Shown here in pieces: positions 1 to 12,772 of a stretch of DNA of 64,000 bases. Source of the stretch: Zasmidium citrigriseum (lineage: Eukaryota; Ascomycota; Dothideomycetes; Mycosphaerellales; Mycosphaerellaceae). Position 1 is the stretch's first letter. Each line of letters begins with the position of its first letter. The DNA is taken from assembly GCA_002786025.1 (NCBI GenBank), contig NHNW01000018.1, positions 434,001 to 498,000 of the forward strand, read 5' to 3'. The notes beneath the pieces are model-generated. The model was not told where the DNA came from. It ran no database searches and was given only the letters and a program-made list of their open reading frames with translations. Position numbers and translations under genes: made by a program.

Positions 1-833
1 GGGAACGGCCTTTGCTGGCCTGGAGGTCTTATGATCTTGTCTGCCATGATGAGGTTCGATGGGCGATACGGTCGATGGAAGCTGGGAGGTAATGGAGGGT
101 ATGAGGCCCTTCAAATAAGTCAGCAGTACGTGGTATCCGCGCAAACCTACGGCTGACTTGGATGCTACACCAAGTAGAGCATTGAACTCCGCAAGCAATG
201 CTTGTCTAGTATGTAAGCGTCGCTCCTACATGCAGGTCTTCGTGCCCTAGCAGCGAGCATTGGACGGCTGAGAATACTTCGTTTGGATTTCTCGATCCAG
301 TACGACTCCCGGCCATACAGTGACTGCTCATCAGGATGCTGTGCCACTGATGTATGCTGGCAGGTAGGGCTGATGGCAGCTCAGCTCTCGTGCATGGTGT
401 ACAGCATTCGATGAGGGATGGTGGATGATGGAGGTCGAAAGCGCCAGTGAAGATGGCGTGGGGGCCGAGAGCTTCAAGGTCAGCAAATATGAGTGCCAGC
501 TCAATCGTCACACAGACAGAAACAGAGTCATTTGCTAACAAACAGACGTCTTGCGACGTTTCATTGTCGTAGAGAAGAGAAGTCCAGCGCAAGCGAGTCA
601 GCTAATTAGGTGACAGACACCCCCAATGCATCCATCTTCATGCATCCTCTTGATGCTTTCAATGTCGTCGCTCCGTCCCAATGCATGCATGATCCGCCCT
701 CTTTGGTATACCCCATAAAACACAGCCAGCCAGTCCAATAAAGAAAGAAAACGCCTTCGTCGTTTCATGCCAATTCATAGAAGTCGTTCGTGTAAAGCAT
801 CGCTCAATGTCGCTCGATCGATCAATCAATCAA
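1..833. other. left-edge intergenic stretch, no gene recognised
   Basis: The short frames here show no domain, no plausible splicing and no signal peptide. Near 811-838, just beyond the 3' end of the FYVE/RING gene, lies a short run of gatc/atca tetranucleotides. I see nothing else I can support. Confidence 0.5.
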
Positions 834-2540
834 TCACTCATGGAGTTGATGAGTTGGGCATGAGCCCTGTCCCTTGGTCTTCCACCACTGCTTGATGCAC
901 TTGCGGTGGAATTTGCACAAGCACTCCATTCGGCCCATCTCATCTCCCTCTTCAAACTCATCAAAGCAGATGACGCACTCCTGCGCCTCACCGTTCTCCG
1001 TCACGCAATCTTTCTCAGTTGCCCGGAACAGCGCCATGCCTCGTGGGCGGAAGCTCGTGGCACGAGGGCGAGAGCCTTCTGGCGTGTTGGATGCCGCCGA
1101 AGCTGGTGCAGGAGCAATGGCTCCGGTAGCAGGAGGTGCTGACGACGAAGAAGCGAAGCGGGTCTCAATGCACTGCGCAATGTGTCGCTCTCGAACAGCC
1201 TCGCCTGGTGGCATCTCTTCGCCGCAAACTGGACACTCGTCCTCTTCCTTAATATCTCTGCGCGGTCCTTCTGCAGGCATGGGTGGTGGAGGTGGTGCAC
1301 GAGCTGGAGGGGCATACCGGAAAGGAGGCGGAGCTGGTATGGCCGGTGGTAAAGCGCGGGGCCCAGGTGGTTGGCTCGGGAAAAGCGTGCCATTCTGGTA
1401 TCCTCCAGCTCGCTCCAAACGCTCTGAGGTGATGTGCAGACGCTCTGAGGTATTGGGCGATAGCATTGCAGACTCTCTGATCACCTCGGACGGGAACTGG
1501 TCTAGCGTGGAAGGGTGGCGGCGATGCATAGGCCGGTCAAGGAACCTGTAGCCCTCCTGGTAGGGCTGAGCGTTGTTGCGTCCAGCATGGCGCTGTCGCT
1601 GTGGTGTCTCAGGCAACGTCTGCGATCGGTTGCGGGTCGGGCTTGCAGCGCGGCGTACGTATCTTGAGGGCAGTTCGTTGCGAGAGGCTGCTTGGTGCAT
1701 CGCAGCTCCAGCTCTGTCCGGGTTCGGAGCTGGGGTTGGGTGTGGAGCTGGGTTGGTGGTCGGGTACATGGGGTCAGGAACGCACGGCTTGCAGACTCTG
1801 ACAACTTCTCCTCCACCCAATGCTGGGTTGTCTCGATTGCTTGGATGAGCTTCGTCTTCGAAGGGGTTCGGTGGCTGAACAATGTACTGGCGAGGGATGG
1901 TGATCCGATGAGGCGAGCACGTAGAGCAAACCACACGGCCACACTTTCTACAGTGATGGCGGCGGTGAAAGACGCTGAAGTCCTTGTGACAGACGGGGCA
2001 CTCCGTAGCCTCATGATCGGGCTGCCACTCAGGGACGCTCATCTCGCTTTGTCTTCTCTCTGCATCTCTCTGGTTGCTGATCATTCTCGTGATTGACGAT
2101 TCTCCAGCCGACGAGGAAGACACCGGGCGTCGGGGGGAGAAGGTGAGATCCACTGGGTTGCTCATGGTGGAACCTGGTACGCCGCTGCTTTGCAGACTGC
2201 TTGCCGCTGCGTGGCTATGACGGGGGGAGTCTCCTCCAAAAGGGTTGCTGTTGCTGTTGCCGTAGTTGTAGGTGTGGTCGTTGTTGTAGGAGTAGTATGG
2301 ATGTCGTTGCGTGCGGCGCTGCGGCTCGCCGCCTGTGTGACGTCTCTTTCGTTCTGCAGAGTCTGTTCGATTAAGCGTTGACGGACGAGGCTCGTTGCGG
2401 ACGGTGCCACCGGCGGAACGTAAATAATCGAGCCAATTCAAGTCATCTTGGGCATTTGGGCGGCCGGCGTATGCTGACGGTGCGTGGGTGTTGTGGTTGT
2501 GGGTTGGGCGGTCGTTGTTGCGTGGTGCTTCGCCGCTCAT
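834..2540 (-). CDS. FYVE zinc finger and RING-type E3 ubiquitin ligase-like protein
   Basis: Single exon, 568 aa. The open frame extends upstream only to a TTG, so I use the ATG at 2538-2540. Residues about 170-255 are a FYVE domain: WQPD, two CxxC pairs, the basic RRHHCRKCG motif and a final RVC. FYVE domains bind phosphatidylinositol 3-phosphate on endosomal or vacuolar membranes. Residues about 434-462 form a small C-x2-C-x13-H-x3-C motif. The last 48 residues are a RING (CVIC, then C-x-C-x2-H-x2-C, then CPTH). The ends flank a long disordered region rich in Ser, Pro and Asn. The FYVE-then-RING order matches fungal Pib1-type endosomal ligases; I infer a role in ubiquitin-dependent endosomal sorting. 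The final RING ligand is His instead of the usual Cys. Domain calls are firm; orthology to Pib1 is not. Confidence 0.85.
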   Translation of the reverse strand: MSGEAPRNNDRPTHNHNTHAPSAYAGRPNAQDDLNWLDYLRSAGGTVRNEPRPSTLNRTDSAERKRRHTGGEPQRRTQRHPYYSYNNDHTYNYGNSNSNPFGGDSPRHSHAAASSLQSSGVPGSTMSNPVDLTFSPRRPVSSSSAGESSITRMISNQRDAERRQSEMSVPEWQPDHEATECPVCHKDFSVFHRRHHCRKCGRVVCSTCSPHRITIPRQYIVQPPNPFEDEAHPSNRDNPALGGGEVVRVCKPCVPDPMYPTTNPAPHPTPAPNPDRAGAAMHQAASRNELPSRYVRRAASPTRNRSQTLPETPQRQRHAGRNNAQPYQEGYRFLDRPMHRRHPSTLDQFPSEVIRESAMLSPNTSERLHITSERLERAGGYQNGTLFPSQPPGPRALPPAIPAPPPFRYAPPARAPPPPPMPAEGPRRDIKEEDECPVCGEEMPPGEAVRERHIAQCIETRFASSSSAPPATGAIAPAPASAASNTPEGSRPRATSFRPRGMALFRATEKDCVTENGEAQECVICFDEFEEGDEMGRMECLCKFHRKCIKQWWKTKGQGSCPTHQLHE

Positions 2541-5500
2541 AGCGGGTAGAATTTGAGGAAGGAGCAGCGACGGCGGAAGCTGCAAAAGTGAAGGAGCGAT
2601 GTGAAAGTGAAGCCGTAGGTCGCGTGCTCAGTGGTTGATACCGAGGGGTCGCTATCGGAGGAGATCGGCTATCATGCGACGTGAACGCTGTGCTGCGATG
2701 GCGATCGATAGCAAATATCTATCGTTGAGAGCCTGTGTTTGTATATTCACTGTTGGACCGACCAGCGGAAGGCTGTGTGTTCGAACTGGTGACCAGCAAC
2801 CTCAGGGCACGTCAGGAGTCAAGCAGTTGACGGAGCCTGAGCCTCAGAGCTTCGACAATCGATCCCCGCGCGTTGCAGGAACGCCGAACACCTCTCTACT
2901 CACGTGAATTCGCAATGGAACACGGACAGTCAGCAAGGGTCGGTTGCCCCCGAACAACCTAGCGTCTACCAATTTTAGCTCTGCGCCGACAAGGATTGTT
3001 TTGACCTCATTCGATGCAGCCTCTTTTACAACCATCGTTTGATCTGGTCATTGAAGGCACAGAGTGACATTATCTGGACAGGAACGGAACAGAGATGTAG
3101 CCTTTCCGATGGAATTCGTTCCTTCGTCGAGCTCGTCAACGTATTGAACGCTCTTGCCCCGCCAAGACTCTGGCTCCGGGAGCCTATATTTTCGACCGCC
3201 ATGTCAGGACAACAACCGTCGATGCAAACGTTCAAGACAACCTGTCATGCATCATATCGATTAAATGCACCACACATGCTTTGGCCTTGTACGAATTGGT
3301 TGGCAAAATCAGCAAGCGCTGTTTGACCATAGCTTGCCACGGCAGCTGCGAGACCCTTGTTCTTACCTTTAACACCTGCGGACAGAGCCCGACAGCTATG
3401 CCTGAGAAGGTGTGACCATCATCAAAACTGACTGACTCATAGCCCGGTCGAAGGACCAGAATCTTGCAACGTAGTTCTTTTCAAGCGACTTCATCGAAGG
3501 CAATACTGCCGCTATTCCCCGACCAGCCTCCGAAACTCGATTCGCGATGCCACACGACCGACGAAAATCTGTAGCCCGTCCTACCGCTCCACGACGCCTG
3601 GCAACCTTGAACTGTCTCAAAAAAGCCGGCCTCCTTGAAGCGACATCTCGGCCGATCAGCCTTTGCGAGGGAACGCTGTTGATCAGATCGCTTGATTGTA
3701 GAAACTATGGAAAGCGAGCTGGCTAAATACTATGACAATGAGGCAGTGCTAAGACTGTCTGAGGCTAAGACTGTCTGTGTGTGAGACTGTCTGTGTGTGA
3801 GCCATTGTGCTCTACATCCTGCGACAGAATCGACCAAAAGCTGGAAAGCCACAAACCTCACGCCAGAAGGTCCTCTTGCCGGTACAGGCATCGATGTCAA
3901 GAGCTTTTGCGACATCCGTGAAGGCACGAACATCCCTCCGCATTCGCATGTCCAGGCCATGCTCATACACCCATGGGAGAAGAAGGCCAGTGTAATCAAG
4001 GGTCCAGCAATGGTGGGTACAAATACAATGGCCGCCATCGTTCTGACTTATGGATACCTTTGCCTTCGGAGACTCTCTCTTTCGTTGCTGCTTCCTTGCG
4101 CCGATTGCAGGTGCTGCTACAAGCAGAATTCCGTCATTGTCCGATGAACATGCCGTCTCTTTCTTCTGGCCACTTCGCTATCTTCTCTTCCTCTCCTGAA
4201 CGGGCGTAAGCGGAACAAGGTGCGCCCATGGGCGATGCAACGCTCAATGACAGCACACCCGGCCGGTATCGAAAAGAGCTGGCTGTCCATTTCAGTAAAA
4301 CGTCCAGAACTTCGACTTCGTCCACCACTGCTGCATCTTTCGAGACCAAGTCTCGATAACTCGTCGGGATGGAGTTATTTGTCGCGGGTCCTCCTTTGTC
4401 GACACACAGGTCCCGGTGGCAGCATTTGGAGTTGCGTCAAGCTTGCTCTGGACTGACCGGGAAGTTCGCATCACGATCGCTGTAGATTGGTCGACGTCCG
4501 CAAGGCCGGAGAAACCGCAATGAATTTGCCCTCACGGACAAGTCAGTGTGCAGTAGACTGTCGCTCACAACGCAACCTTTGCTCAAGTAAGTGCCACCAA
4601 ATGTCAAGTACCTTGGATTCCGATGGCTTTCACTTGATTCAACTCATCCTGAGTCCATCCGCCGAAAGGAGCACGTCACCTATGGCCTATCGGTCAGTCA
4701 GACGCGTCCAGCAGCGATGCCAAATACCTACAAGCTTCTCGCGCGAAGAGACCGGACACCAAGACAATTGAATGCTGGTGAACAGGCCGTTTTTGTGCTC
4801 CTTTGTGCGCATGAGAAGTCTCTCTTGCAGTGAGGTGGGCATCGCTTTTGTTTCTGCGCTTCTGGAGAAACGCCTGCACTTTGCGAAGGCGGTTCGTCCT
4901 CCATGAGATGGATCGCTGCTGGACGCGTAGGCAACATTTTCGCCGATTAGCCGCCTTTAGTGCTCTTCAAAGTCCTCGGAATGAAGTGCCCAATGGTTTT
5001 TGCGAAGCTCAAGTTCGTGAGGCTGCAATAACTTTCTCCTGGAAGAGCTGTTGCAAGGATCTTTTCGACGTCAGCCTCACGATACACAGGCCCTTGGCAA
5101 AGAAGGCCAACATCGCAATCAACAATCTCCAGTGTGGATGAGAGTACAAGTCGACGCAGCACGACATGCAGTCCGCCTGGTCGACTCATCGGCGTTGCCC
5201 TGCCTCGAGCATTAGGAGCTTCCGGGAACATTTCTGGACTTGCGGCAGCCAGCCATTCGACTCGTCGATAGATTTCGATGCGCGGCAAGCACCGTATTCA
5301 AGAGAAGGACGATGAAAGAGAAGTTCCATGACAAGACATGCTGTGAAGTGCAGTTCACAGGAAGACATCGCAACTCGACGACCGAGAGAAAGCCGGCACC
5401 CGTCGGCCTTCCCTCCGTCTCCTGCCACCCAACAATAGCAGCGCAGCGCCCACATCGACAATGATCAATCACTCACGATCAGAAATAGCCAGCTGGTGGA

Positions 5501-7127
5501 GGACGCAGCGCTCGTGCTCTGCACCCATCGAAGCCCCAAGTGGGTCCCCTGAAGCGCACATGATCTATCACTTTTTCCCATCGTTGTCCAGTAAATCCAC
5601 CATGTCTTTCCCACGGTATGCGGATGAGAGATTCCAAAACGTTACGAATCTGATTAGCAGCGCGGGAGAGTGGGATGGGCAGGTCCTCCAAGGTCTGGGC
5701 CATCTCGCCCTCAGAATCTTCCAGGACAGTCCAAGTACAAGGACAGTTCTTTGCCCTTTCGCCGCAAGATCTCAGCTCTGTCAGCCGAAACTCTCTCATC
5801 TTGCCGACGAACCTATCCACTGAGCTTGTGACACATAGGCTTTTGCCCTTCTCACTGCCAGTGCCAGCGCTGTCGAAGGAACGCAGGACGGCTCATCTGC
5901 CGGGCTGTCATCTCTTGGGCTTGCATGATGCTACTGCGTGTTCCGTCACGAGATAAGATCATCATGCTTTGCTGTGCCTCTTCGCTGCTCAGCTCTGGTG
6001 AGTAGGGGAGTGCGTGAGCTGAGGGACTGGAGCCTCCTCTCATCTTATCGGACCATGATGTCGGAACATCGCACAGACGACGAACTGGCCTTCCGCTCGT
6101 CTCTCGAAACCTCAGCACCTGCAACATAGATGAATGATATGACGGCAAGCCCAAGAAGCGGATATCTGATGCCGACGAAGCCCCTGGAGGACGAACACGT
6201 CGTGCCTGTCAGAGAGGAAACACCTCATCTTCATCACCAAACTCCCTAGTACCCTGCCAGAGAAGAAGAACGAAGAGACGCACCCTCGTCACTGCTTTGC
6301 TGTCAGAACAACGCGAGAAACGTAAAACTTCAACTCTCAACTCTCATTAGCCACTGAAGCCGCTGTCTAAGGAAGTAGTTTTTTCACCCTAAACCCTGAA
6401 GCCTCCCACGTGCAGCTGCGTATCGGGGATCTCCCTGCTCGTGTGCCGTGTCCAAAGATTCTGTTTCCCGCCAACGATTGCTCGCCGTTCGCCTCTGTGC
6501 TGTACCCGTGACGATTGCCGCCCACTGCTGTCCTTGTCCTCCTGTGCCTGTTCCATGTACATAACCCTTTCCAAATCGATTATTAAACGCCTTTGCCGTT
6601 CCCCAATGGTATTGCATACCCGCCCTTGCTCCTTTCCAATGCAGAAGACCGCCGTTTCCAAAGATCAAACCACACGCCAATGGGACTGTAGAAGTGTTAT
6701 CAGATCGATCGCCTTCGCAGGCTGCTGTCCTACTCCTTCTTCTGGAGATCCTTCCAATCATAGTATCTGCACACTGCAATGCAGGTGATACAGCATGCAT
6801 GTATGCAATCAATCTATGCATGCAATCATCCATACTCCTCCTTTCTCTTTCAAACAAACAAGCTCGTCATCATCAAACCCCTTCCTTCTTCGCTCTTCAG
6901 GCGAAGCCAGGCTAGCTCCCGTGTTCGACGATGATGTTGGCTTTGGGGTGTGACGTGTCAAAACGCCCAGCTCCAGCCCAGCCCAGCAGCCGGCTCCTTC
7001 AATCACCACAGCCAGAGCAGCGTCCATTGCCGTCCCGCATTAGCTTGCCATTCAGCGTCTGTCATCGAGCCCAAGCCTTCTGTTCTTGCCGCCGTAACCA
7101 CCTCTTGTTCTTCTGCTGTGGCCGTGC
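2541..7127. other. 4.6-kb gene-poor stretch with scattered coding-like fragments
   Basis: No frame has a recognisable domain or a splicing pattern I could close. Minus-strand fragments at 5852-6154, 5479-5820 and 4947-5288 look protein-like in composition but are separated by stops; a GTGAGT donor lies near 5473. They could be a decayed gene or an unrecognised multi-exon gene. A 16-bp tandem repeat lies at 3752-3799. Base composition is ordinary, so this is not a RIP island. Confidence 0.4.
3752..3799. repeat. three tandem copies of a 16-bp unit
   Basis: Units at 3752-3767, 3768-3783 and 3784-3799. The second and third are identical (agactgtctgtgtgtg); the first differs in its last six bases. 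It is a simple minisatellite in non-coding sequence with no visible function. Confidence 0.85.
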
Positions 7128-9946
7128 CTACTTCCGCCTCTGCTGCGACTTCGGCGGCCTGTCGAGCCGATGATGAGAAGAGTGGGAGTGAGACTGAATC
7201 CCTCGCGGTCCCGCGCCACTGCTGCTGCGCTGCTGACTGTGACCCCCGTGCCGGGGACCGCGAACCTGAGAAAAAGACTGCTGCTGCTGCGGTGGGCTCT
7301 GTTGTGCTTGCTGCTGCTGCTGTCGATCTAAAGGGACACCTCCGGCCGTGTTGATTGGCGTAAAAGCCGCCTGATGGTGCCGTGACGATGCGCTGGACGA
7401 TGGGGGCGCTTGCGGCGGGAAGTTGGGCATTCGTGCCGGCAGGCCGGCGTACGACGTGGTGGTGAAGCGCGCGGAGAGGACAGGAAAAGGCGCGGCCGTG
7501 ACCTGGCTGACGGGCACGACGGGCGACGGGATGCTGGGCGTCGTGGGGTTGGAGGAGTTGGAGGGGTGGGCGCTGTTGCTACTGTTGTTGCCGCCGCCCG
7601 CCATGTTCCATCCGAGGGGCTGAAAGGTGGATTGAATGTAATACTGTAGTCCTGGATCCTCGAGGAGGAACATACCGGTGTTACCCATGACTGCATCGCC
7701 CGAGAAGTCGCTCATGGAGGCCGTGTCGATCTGGAGCGTGGGCTGGTATCCTGACTGTCGTCGTGACATGGCTGCTACTGCTGCTTGTTGTTGCTGTTGT
7801 TCTTGTCGTTGGTGCCGTCGTTGCTCGAGCGTCATGAGGCCGCTGGAGATGCGGTGCACGGCGAGCTCGGCTAGTTTGTGCACGCCGTTCTTTTGAAGTT
7901 CGTGAAAGACCGCGAAGGCCTGATTGACAAGCCATTCGTTGTGTGAGTTGTCTGTCTCCCAGGCGTCTAGTATGAGGATCATACATGCGTTGAAGGCTTG
8001 CTGACCCATCGTCCAACAGATCAAGACGGCCGGGTTGCGGTATCGGAAGAAGAGGAAGGCTTTCAGGAGCAGGGCTGATGATTCGATCACCATTGCTCTG
8101 CCCCGTACTGGAGCGGCATGGACTGGATGCTCGCCGTACCCCATCGGACGAGGAGGAGGCATCATCGATCCAGGCGGAGAGTGATCGGCCGGAATGCTCT
8201 GTGTTCGCTCTATCCTTTGGCGGTTCAGTAAGATGAGGAAAGACTGTACTTTGGCGAATAGCACTGCAAACGTCAGCAAAGAACAAGTTCGCACGTTGGA
8301 CAAACATACTTGCGGACATGGCGTCCAAAGGCCACTCAGGCAATTGCGCATCCGCCTGACACCAACGCTCGGTGAACTGTAATGCCTCTGGCATAGTATC
8401 CCACAAGCCAACTAGCTTGTCTGTAAACTCGTCGATACGACCAACGTTCATCATGCCATCACTCGCAAGTATCTGTCTTGCAAGAATCGTGAGATGGTCG
8501 ACGAATTCGTTCAATCGAAGGATCGTCGGATTCGTTGTAAGAGGCTCTGGCGGAGGACAATCGCCAAAGCCAGAGATTCCGAGTGGTCTTCCAAGAGTCA
8601 CTGAGTACTGTTGGTCCATATGTAGCATCCACCACCAGAGGGTCCGTCGAATCGTGCTCTCTCGTAGAGGAGGTGCAGGATCGAGCAGTTTGGGATCGCG
8701 ATGGAGGCCGATCGAATGTGCTAGTCGAATCGTCGTACCAAAGAGTGTGAAGGCGTCTAAGAAGCGGCCGCTGTTCGTAAGGTATGGCCCGATCATGATC
8801 AGTGTTTGAATGCAGAGCAGGGTTGGAGTGTTCATGAACGATGCAAGTCGTAACGCCTGCATCGCTGCCGTGACTGTGAAGCGTTAGTAACGACGAAATG
8901 TAAGGGGACTGAGGACTCACTGTAGACATCGCTGGTACTCCTCGTCTGCTCAACAGCACCAGGTATCCAATCTCCATGCTTGTCCCACACGCCCATCTGC
9001 ATGCCCGTCGCGAGCGTTGCAAAGATGAGCGCCAGCATGTCAGGGAACTTCTCAGCATTTGACTCCGCATCGGCCAGAAAACGTTCGACCTCCCTTCGTG
9101 TGACTTCGTCAGGTGTGTGAGGGAAGTAGCACGACTGAGCTCGCCGTTGGAACATTTCGAGACACTCAAAGATCATCTCTTCTCGTCCGATCAAGAGTTG
9201 CCGCGCCAGGTCGGCCAATGTACTACCGCCCATCACCATAGGAAAGGGGTATGGAGAGCCTTCGGGTAGCGCATACATGTCTCGTCCCTTTGGGACGGCA
9301 TGCGTTAGGGACTGACTCCCGATCTGAAGGTTGGCGAACTGCAATGTCAATTAGAGAAGAGCCTCCGTCAACGTGAACACAATACTCACATCAGCAACGA
9401 TATTCGCCAGTCCAGGAGTACCAAAATACAAATTATCAACCCGTTCACCCGTCCTGAAGCGTCGCTGACGGGAGGCCGTCGCTCTAGACGTCTTCGAGCT
9501 CTTGCGATCCGATGACTCTCCATCGTCATCATCATCGCCAGACCCAGTAAGTCGAGCCTGTTGCAACCTCTCCTTGAGTTTCTGATTCTCCGCCCGTAGT
9601 TTGCGGATCTCGTACGATTGTTGGATGGCAGCGTAGTCGTTACCTTCTCCAACGACAAACTCGCACTCCTTGGGATGGCCTCTGGCGCAGCATGCTGAGC
9701 AGGGCTTTGTTCGGTCACACTGTTCTGCGTCAGCAAGCGTTAACGATGCGGAAATTTTCGTTCCGTACGTACCTTGACTTTCCGCTCTCGACACTTGGTA
9801 CAAGACAGCAACTGCCGTGATTGAGGCTTCTTCCGGTCTCCTGATCCGGTCCGTTGTAGTTGTTGTTGGTTCGATGATGAAGAAGACGAAGGGCCCTGAG
9901 TCGGCACAGCAGCAGCATACTGCCCACCCCATTGTTGCGACGACAT
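7128..9946 (-). CDS. Zn2Cys6 fungal transcription factor with fungal_trans domain
   Basis: Five exons (9946-9773, 9719-9390, 9338-8921, 8873-8310, 8263-7128) separated by introns of 46-53 bp give 873 aa. Intron 1 splits the zinc cluster: C49 and C52 are in exon 1; C59, C65, C68 and C77 are in exon 2. A Lys/Glu/Leu-rich coiled coil follows at about 93-110, then an acidic run and a basic stretch. Exons 3-5 carry a fungal_trans (PF04082-like) middle region with the typical 'RRTLWWWMLHMDQ' segment and LGRP turn. The C-terminus is low complexity, with polyQ from CAG/CTG runs near 7283-7322 and Ser/Pro/Gly-rich tracts. It is a nuclear regulator; the target pathway cannot be told from sequence. An in-frame ATG seven codons upstream (9967) is an alternative start. 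Confidence 0.85.
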
Positions 9947-12772
9947 GGTCCCGAGACTGATCAACAAGACTCAGACAAGAAGTGACGATGAGGGCATGAC
10001 CGTCGGAGTGGATGATGCGGTGCAGGAACAACGATCTAGATAAGCGATGAAGCACAACAGGCTGTCTAAACCAGAGTGACGGATCCAGACGACTGGCGTC
10101 GACCATATAGCATCATCGCCGCCATGTCTCTCAAATTCACAGACTGGATCCAGAGCGCTGCATAAGGGCGAAGGCGGCACTCTTCTGTCGAGACCCACAG
10201 CGACGGACAGGGAAGTGAGGCTTTCCTGTCAAGGAGGGGTGGCTAGGTCGTAGGCGGATGGCTTTGGGCAACATTCAGCACGCTTTGGGGGGTGTTGTGG
10301 CGAACAGTGCGGCAAGAAGGGCAAGCAGGCTCGGTGGTATAATTGGATAGAAGGCGGTAGACGAAACGGACGGTCCGTCTCGCCCCCAGCCCGGGATCAA
10401 AAAACGAACGCTGGGCGAAAGAGACGAGCGTGCTAGCATCAGTTTATGCATTCGATCGCATGGCTGCTGGCCCCAGGCGACGCGGGAATGTGAGCCGGCT
10501 GAGAGGTGGGCCACTTTAGAGGGTTGGCTAAGAAAGCCCGCAGTGTCACATCCAATAAGCCACAAATCGCTTTCGACGGCGGTCGGATCGCCTTGACGTG
10601 CTGTGGGTTGACGACAGCAGCGGCTCCTCCGCCTCGGTGCTCCAAGGGATAGATGGACTGGACCCCGGCGTTTGGAATGAGCGCAGAAGCGCAGTGCTTG
10701 CCTCGTCCCAGCCTTGCTTGGGGTCCAGGGGCCAGCGACTGGCGTGGCATGAGCGCCTCGAAATATACGATCCCGGGTGTGATCGTCCCAGCTCGCTGGC
10801 TAGATAGTGCTTGGTCCCTGCCAGACGAGCACTCTCCCCGGTAGATCTTGTTCGCAATTAGCGCAACCATGTCGTTGGGTTCACGCGATCCTGCGGGATT
10901 GATTGAAGCGCACGCAACACGGGAAATGTCACGGCCGCCGGCGTCATGGGCCAGGATGCTGCGACATTGCGTAGGCGTAGAAATAGAAGTTGCAGGGCTC
11001 GACAGGCTGCGCACACGCATTCGAACGGCTGAGGAAGGGGCGTGTGATGAGCGGCGTGGGAGTGTTTGGACGCGGCCGGGGGGTTGGTCGTCAACGCTCA
11101 TCTCGGTGCTGCTATACATGTTGCTTTGCTGCCCGAATGCCAGCCAAGCGAGGGCTGTCTCTGTCTCATCGGTCGTCGGTTACATGCCGGGGGTGGGGAG
11201 GGCAGGCAGTGGAGGCACGAGATGGGCGAAATGGGCAGCGAATGACAAATAGGGTGCTCGCCATGCGAACGGCATGTGTGCTCAACGCAGGCACGCTCAT
11301 GACGCACGGCGAGCGGCGTGAGCGATCGTGTGGACGCTCTCGTGCCCCTCTGTCGGGACAGCGAGGGCATTGCAGAGGCTGTAAGCGACCGGATGGGGAG
11401 GCATTGGGCCTGATCGATTCGATGCCGTCGTCGAGATTGGTCGCGTAGGCGCGGGTGGTGGAGGTCTGGTCTGAAAGGGGCAACCGCCTTCTGCTCCAAG
11501 AGGGAGGTGCAGGAGGTGCAGGGCGTTAGCGAATGCTACAGGTTGCACAGCGAGGCGTGCGTGTGCCATCCCTGCTCGGCGCACTGCAAGCATCGTTGCG
11601 CCTCGCCCCAAATCCAATCTACGACTGGAGCCCTTTCGTCGCCAGGCACAGTCCCGATAGGACGTGTGCAGCCATGCAGTGAGGCGCTGCTAGAGATGAG
11701 GTAGTGGGCGCCTCCCGACCCATTGGGTTTCGGCACACCAAGGCCCAGGAACCAGATGTCGCTGAGTGTCGTCGTCGGTTTGGCTGATCCCCACCCAGGC
11801 GCTGGGGAGCATCGTAACCACAGCGTCGGGTCCAGCGTCACGCAATCGCTCTGCCGCCGGTGCATTTGATTATTCCTGTTCCTTCAATTCGATTTTCGAT
11901 TTGTCTCCCACATTCCGCAGAGCCCAGCGTTGCCCACCTTGCTTGTTCGCTCCCATCTCTGCCCAACATCATCAATCGATCGATCAATCCCACGCCGCAG
12001 CAGCAGGAAAAAGGAGAGAGTCCAGCGCATTGCAGGCATCAGACCGGCTTGGCGAGCCGAACTTGCCGAACGCAGGCCCATGTCCGTGAGGCGAGATGGC
12101 TTCTGACCGGCATCATCCACCCATGCGTAGCCCAATCACCAGCCCGGGTAGCGAGATAAGTCTATCTGGACCAACGCAGACAACGCATTTGCTCTTTTTA
12201 GCCCTTTCTCCTCGGCGGACCTGATCAACACTGCGTGGGATACATGCGACTCACCACACAGTAGAATGTCTGCCCACATGGGAACTCTCCAAGCATGCGG
12301 TAGCGATCGCTTGCAGCGCCGGATGTCTTCCATCTCCAGTCGTTAGCGAACCTGCATCGCCCACCACCATCTCCATAAGCCATTGGCGTTGTTTAGAGAT
12401 GTAGATCGATAGACGAGCCTGCGAGGCCCCCAAAACCTGAGCAACGAGGCGACAGAAGCGAGGCCCACGAGAGTGGAAACGTGCAGATCCGTCGCCACAA
12501 AAAGGAGCTCTATCCTCGAATGCCTAGATCGTATTACTGGTGCTAGTCAAGTACTCATAATTCCGCTGCCCTAATCGTCTCCCAAAGCCAGCCTTGCTCC
12601 TTGCTCAGAAACAACGCTGCTCGCTGGCCCCAGTCCGTCCGTTTCGTCGATGATGATGATGCAAATTATTGCGTTTGCATGACTCCAGCTCGATTCGACG
12701 CTCTCAGCTCGGCTAATGCGATTACCAATTCCAGTACCAGTCCCATGGATCCGTCTTGAAGCCCAAATTCTG
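9947..12772. other. 2.8-kb intergenic region, upstream of the regulator and downstream of glutaminase
   Basis: The frames here are short, lack domains and do not join by credible splicing. The part next to 9946 should contain the promoter and leader of the regulator, including a CGG-N5-CCG palindrome at 10367-10377. Nothing else could be supported. Confidence 0.5.
10367..10377. promoter_or_regulatory. candidate Zn2Cys6 binding palindrome CGG-N5-CCG
   Basis: The bases cggacggtccg form an inverted CGG pair with a 5-bp spacer, about 420 bp upstream of the regulator's ATG at 9946. Binuclear-cluster factors often bind everted, inverted or direct CGG pairs. Autoregulation is an inference; an 11-bp match can also occur by chance. 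Confidence 0.25.

Noticed and set aside
6384..6410. telomere-like ccctaaaccctg string
   Set aside because: Only about one and a half units, inside ordinary sequence far from any end; not an interstitial telomere.
10439..11119. 226-codon minus-strand ORF upstream of the Zn2Cys6 gene
   Set aside because: Low-complexity Ser/Arg/Pro composition, competing frames on both strands, no domain or splice pattern.
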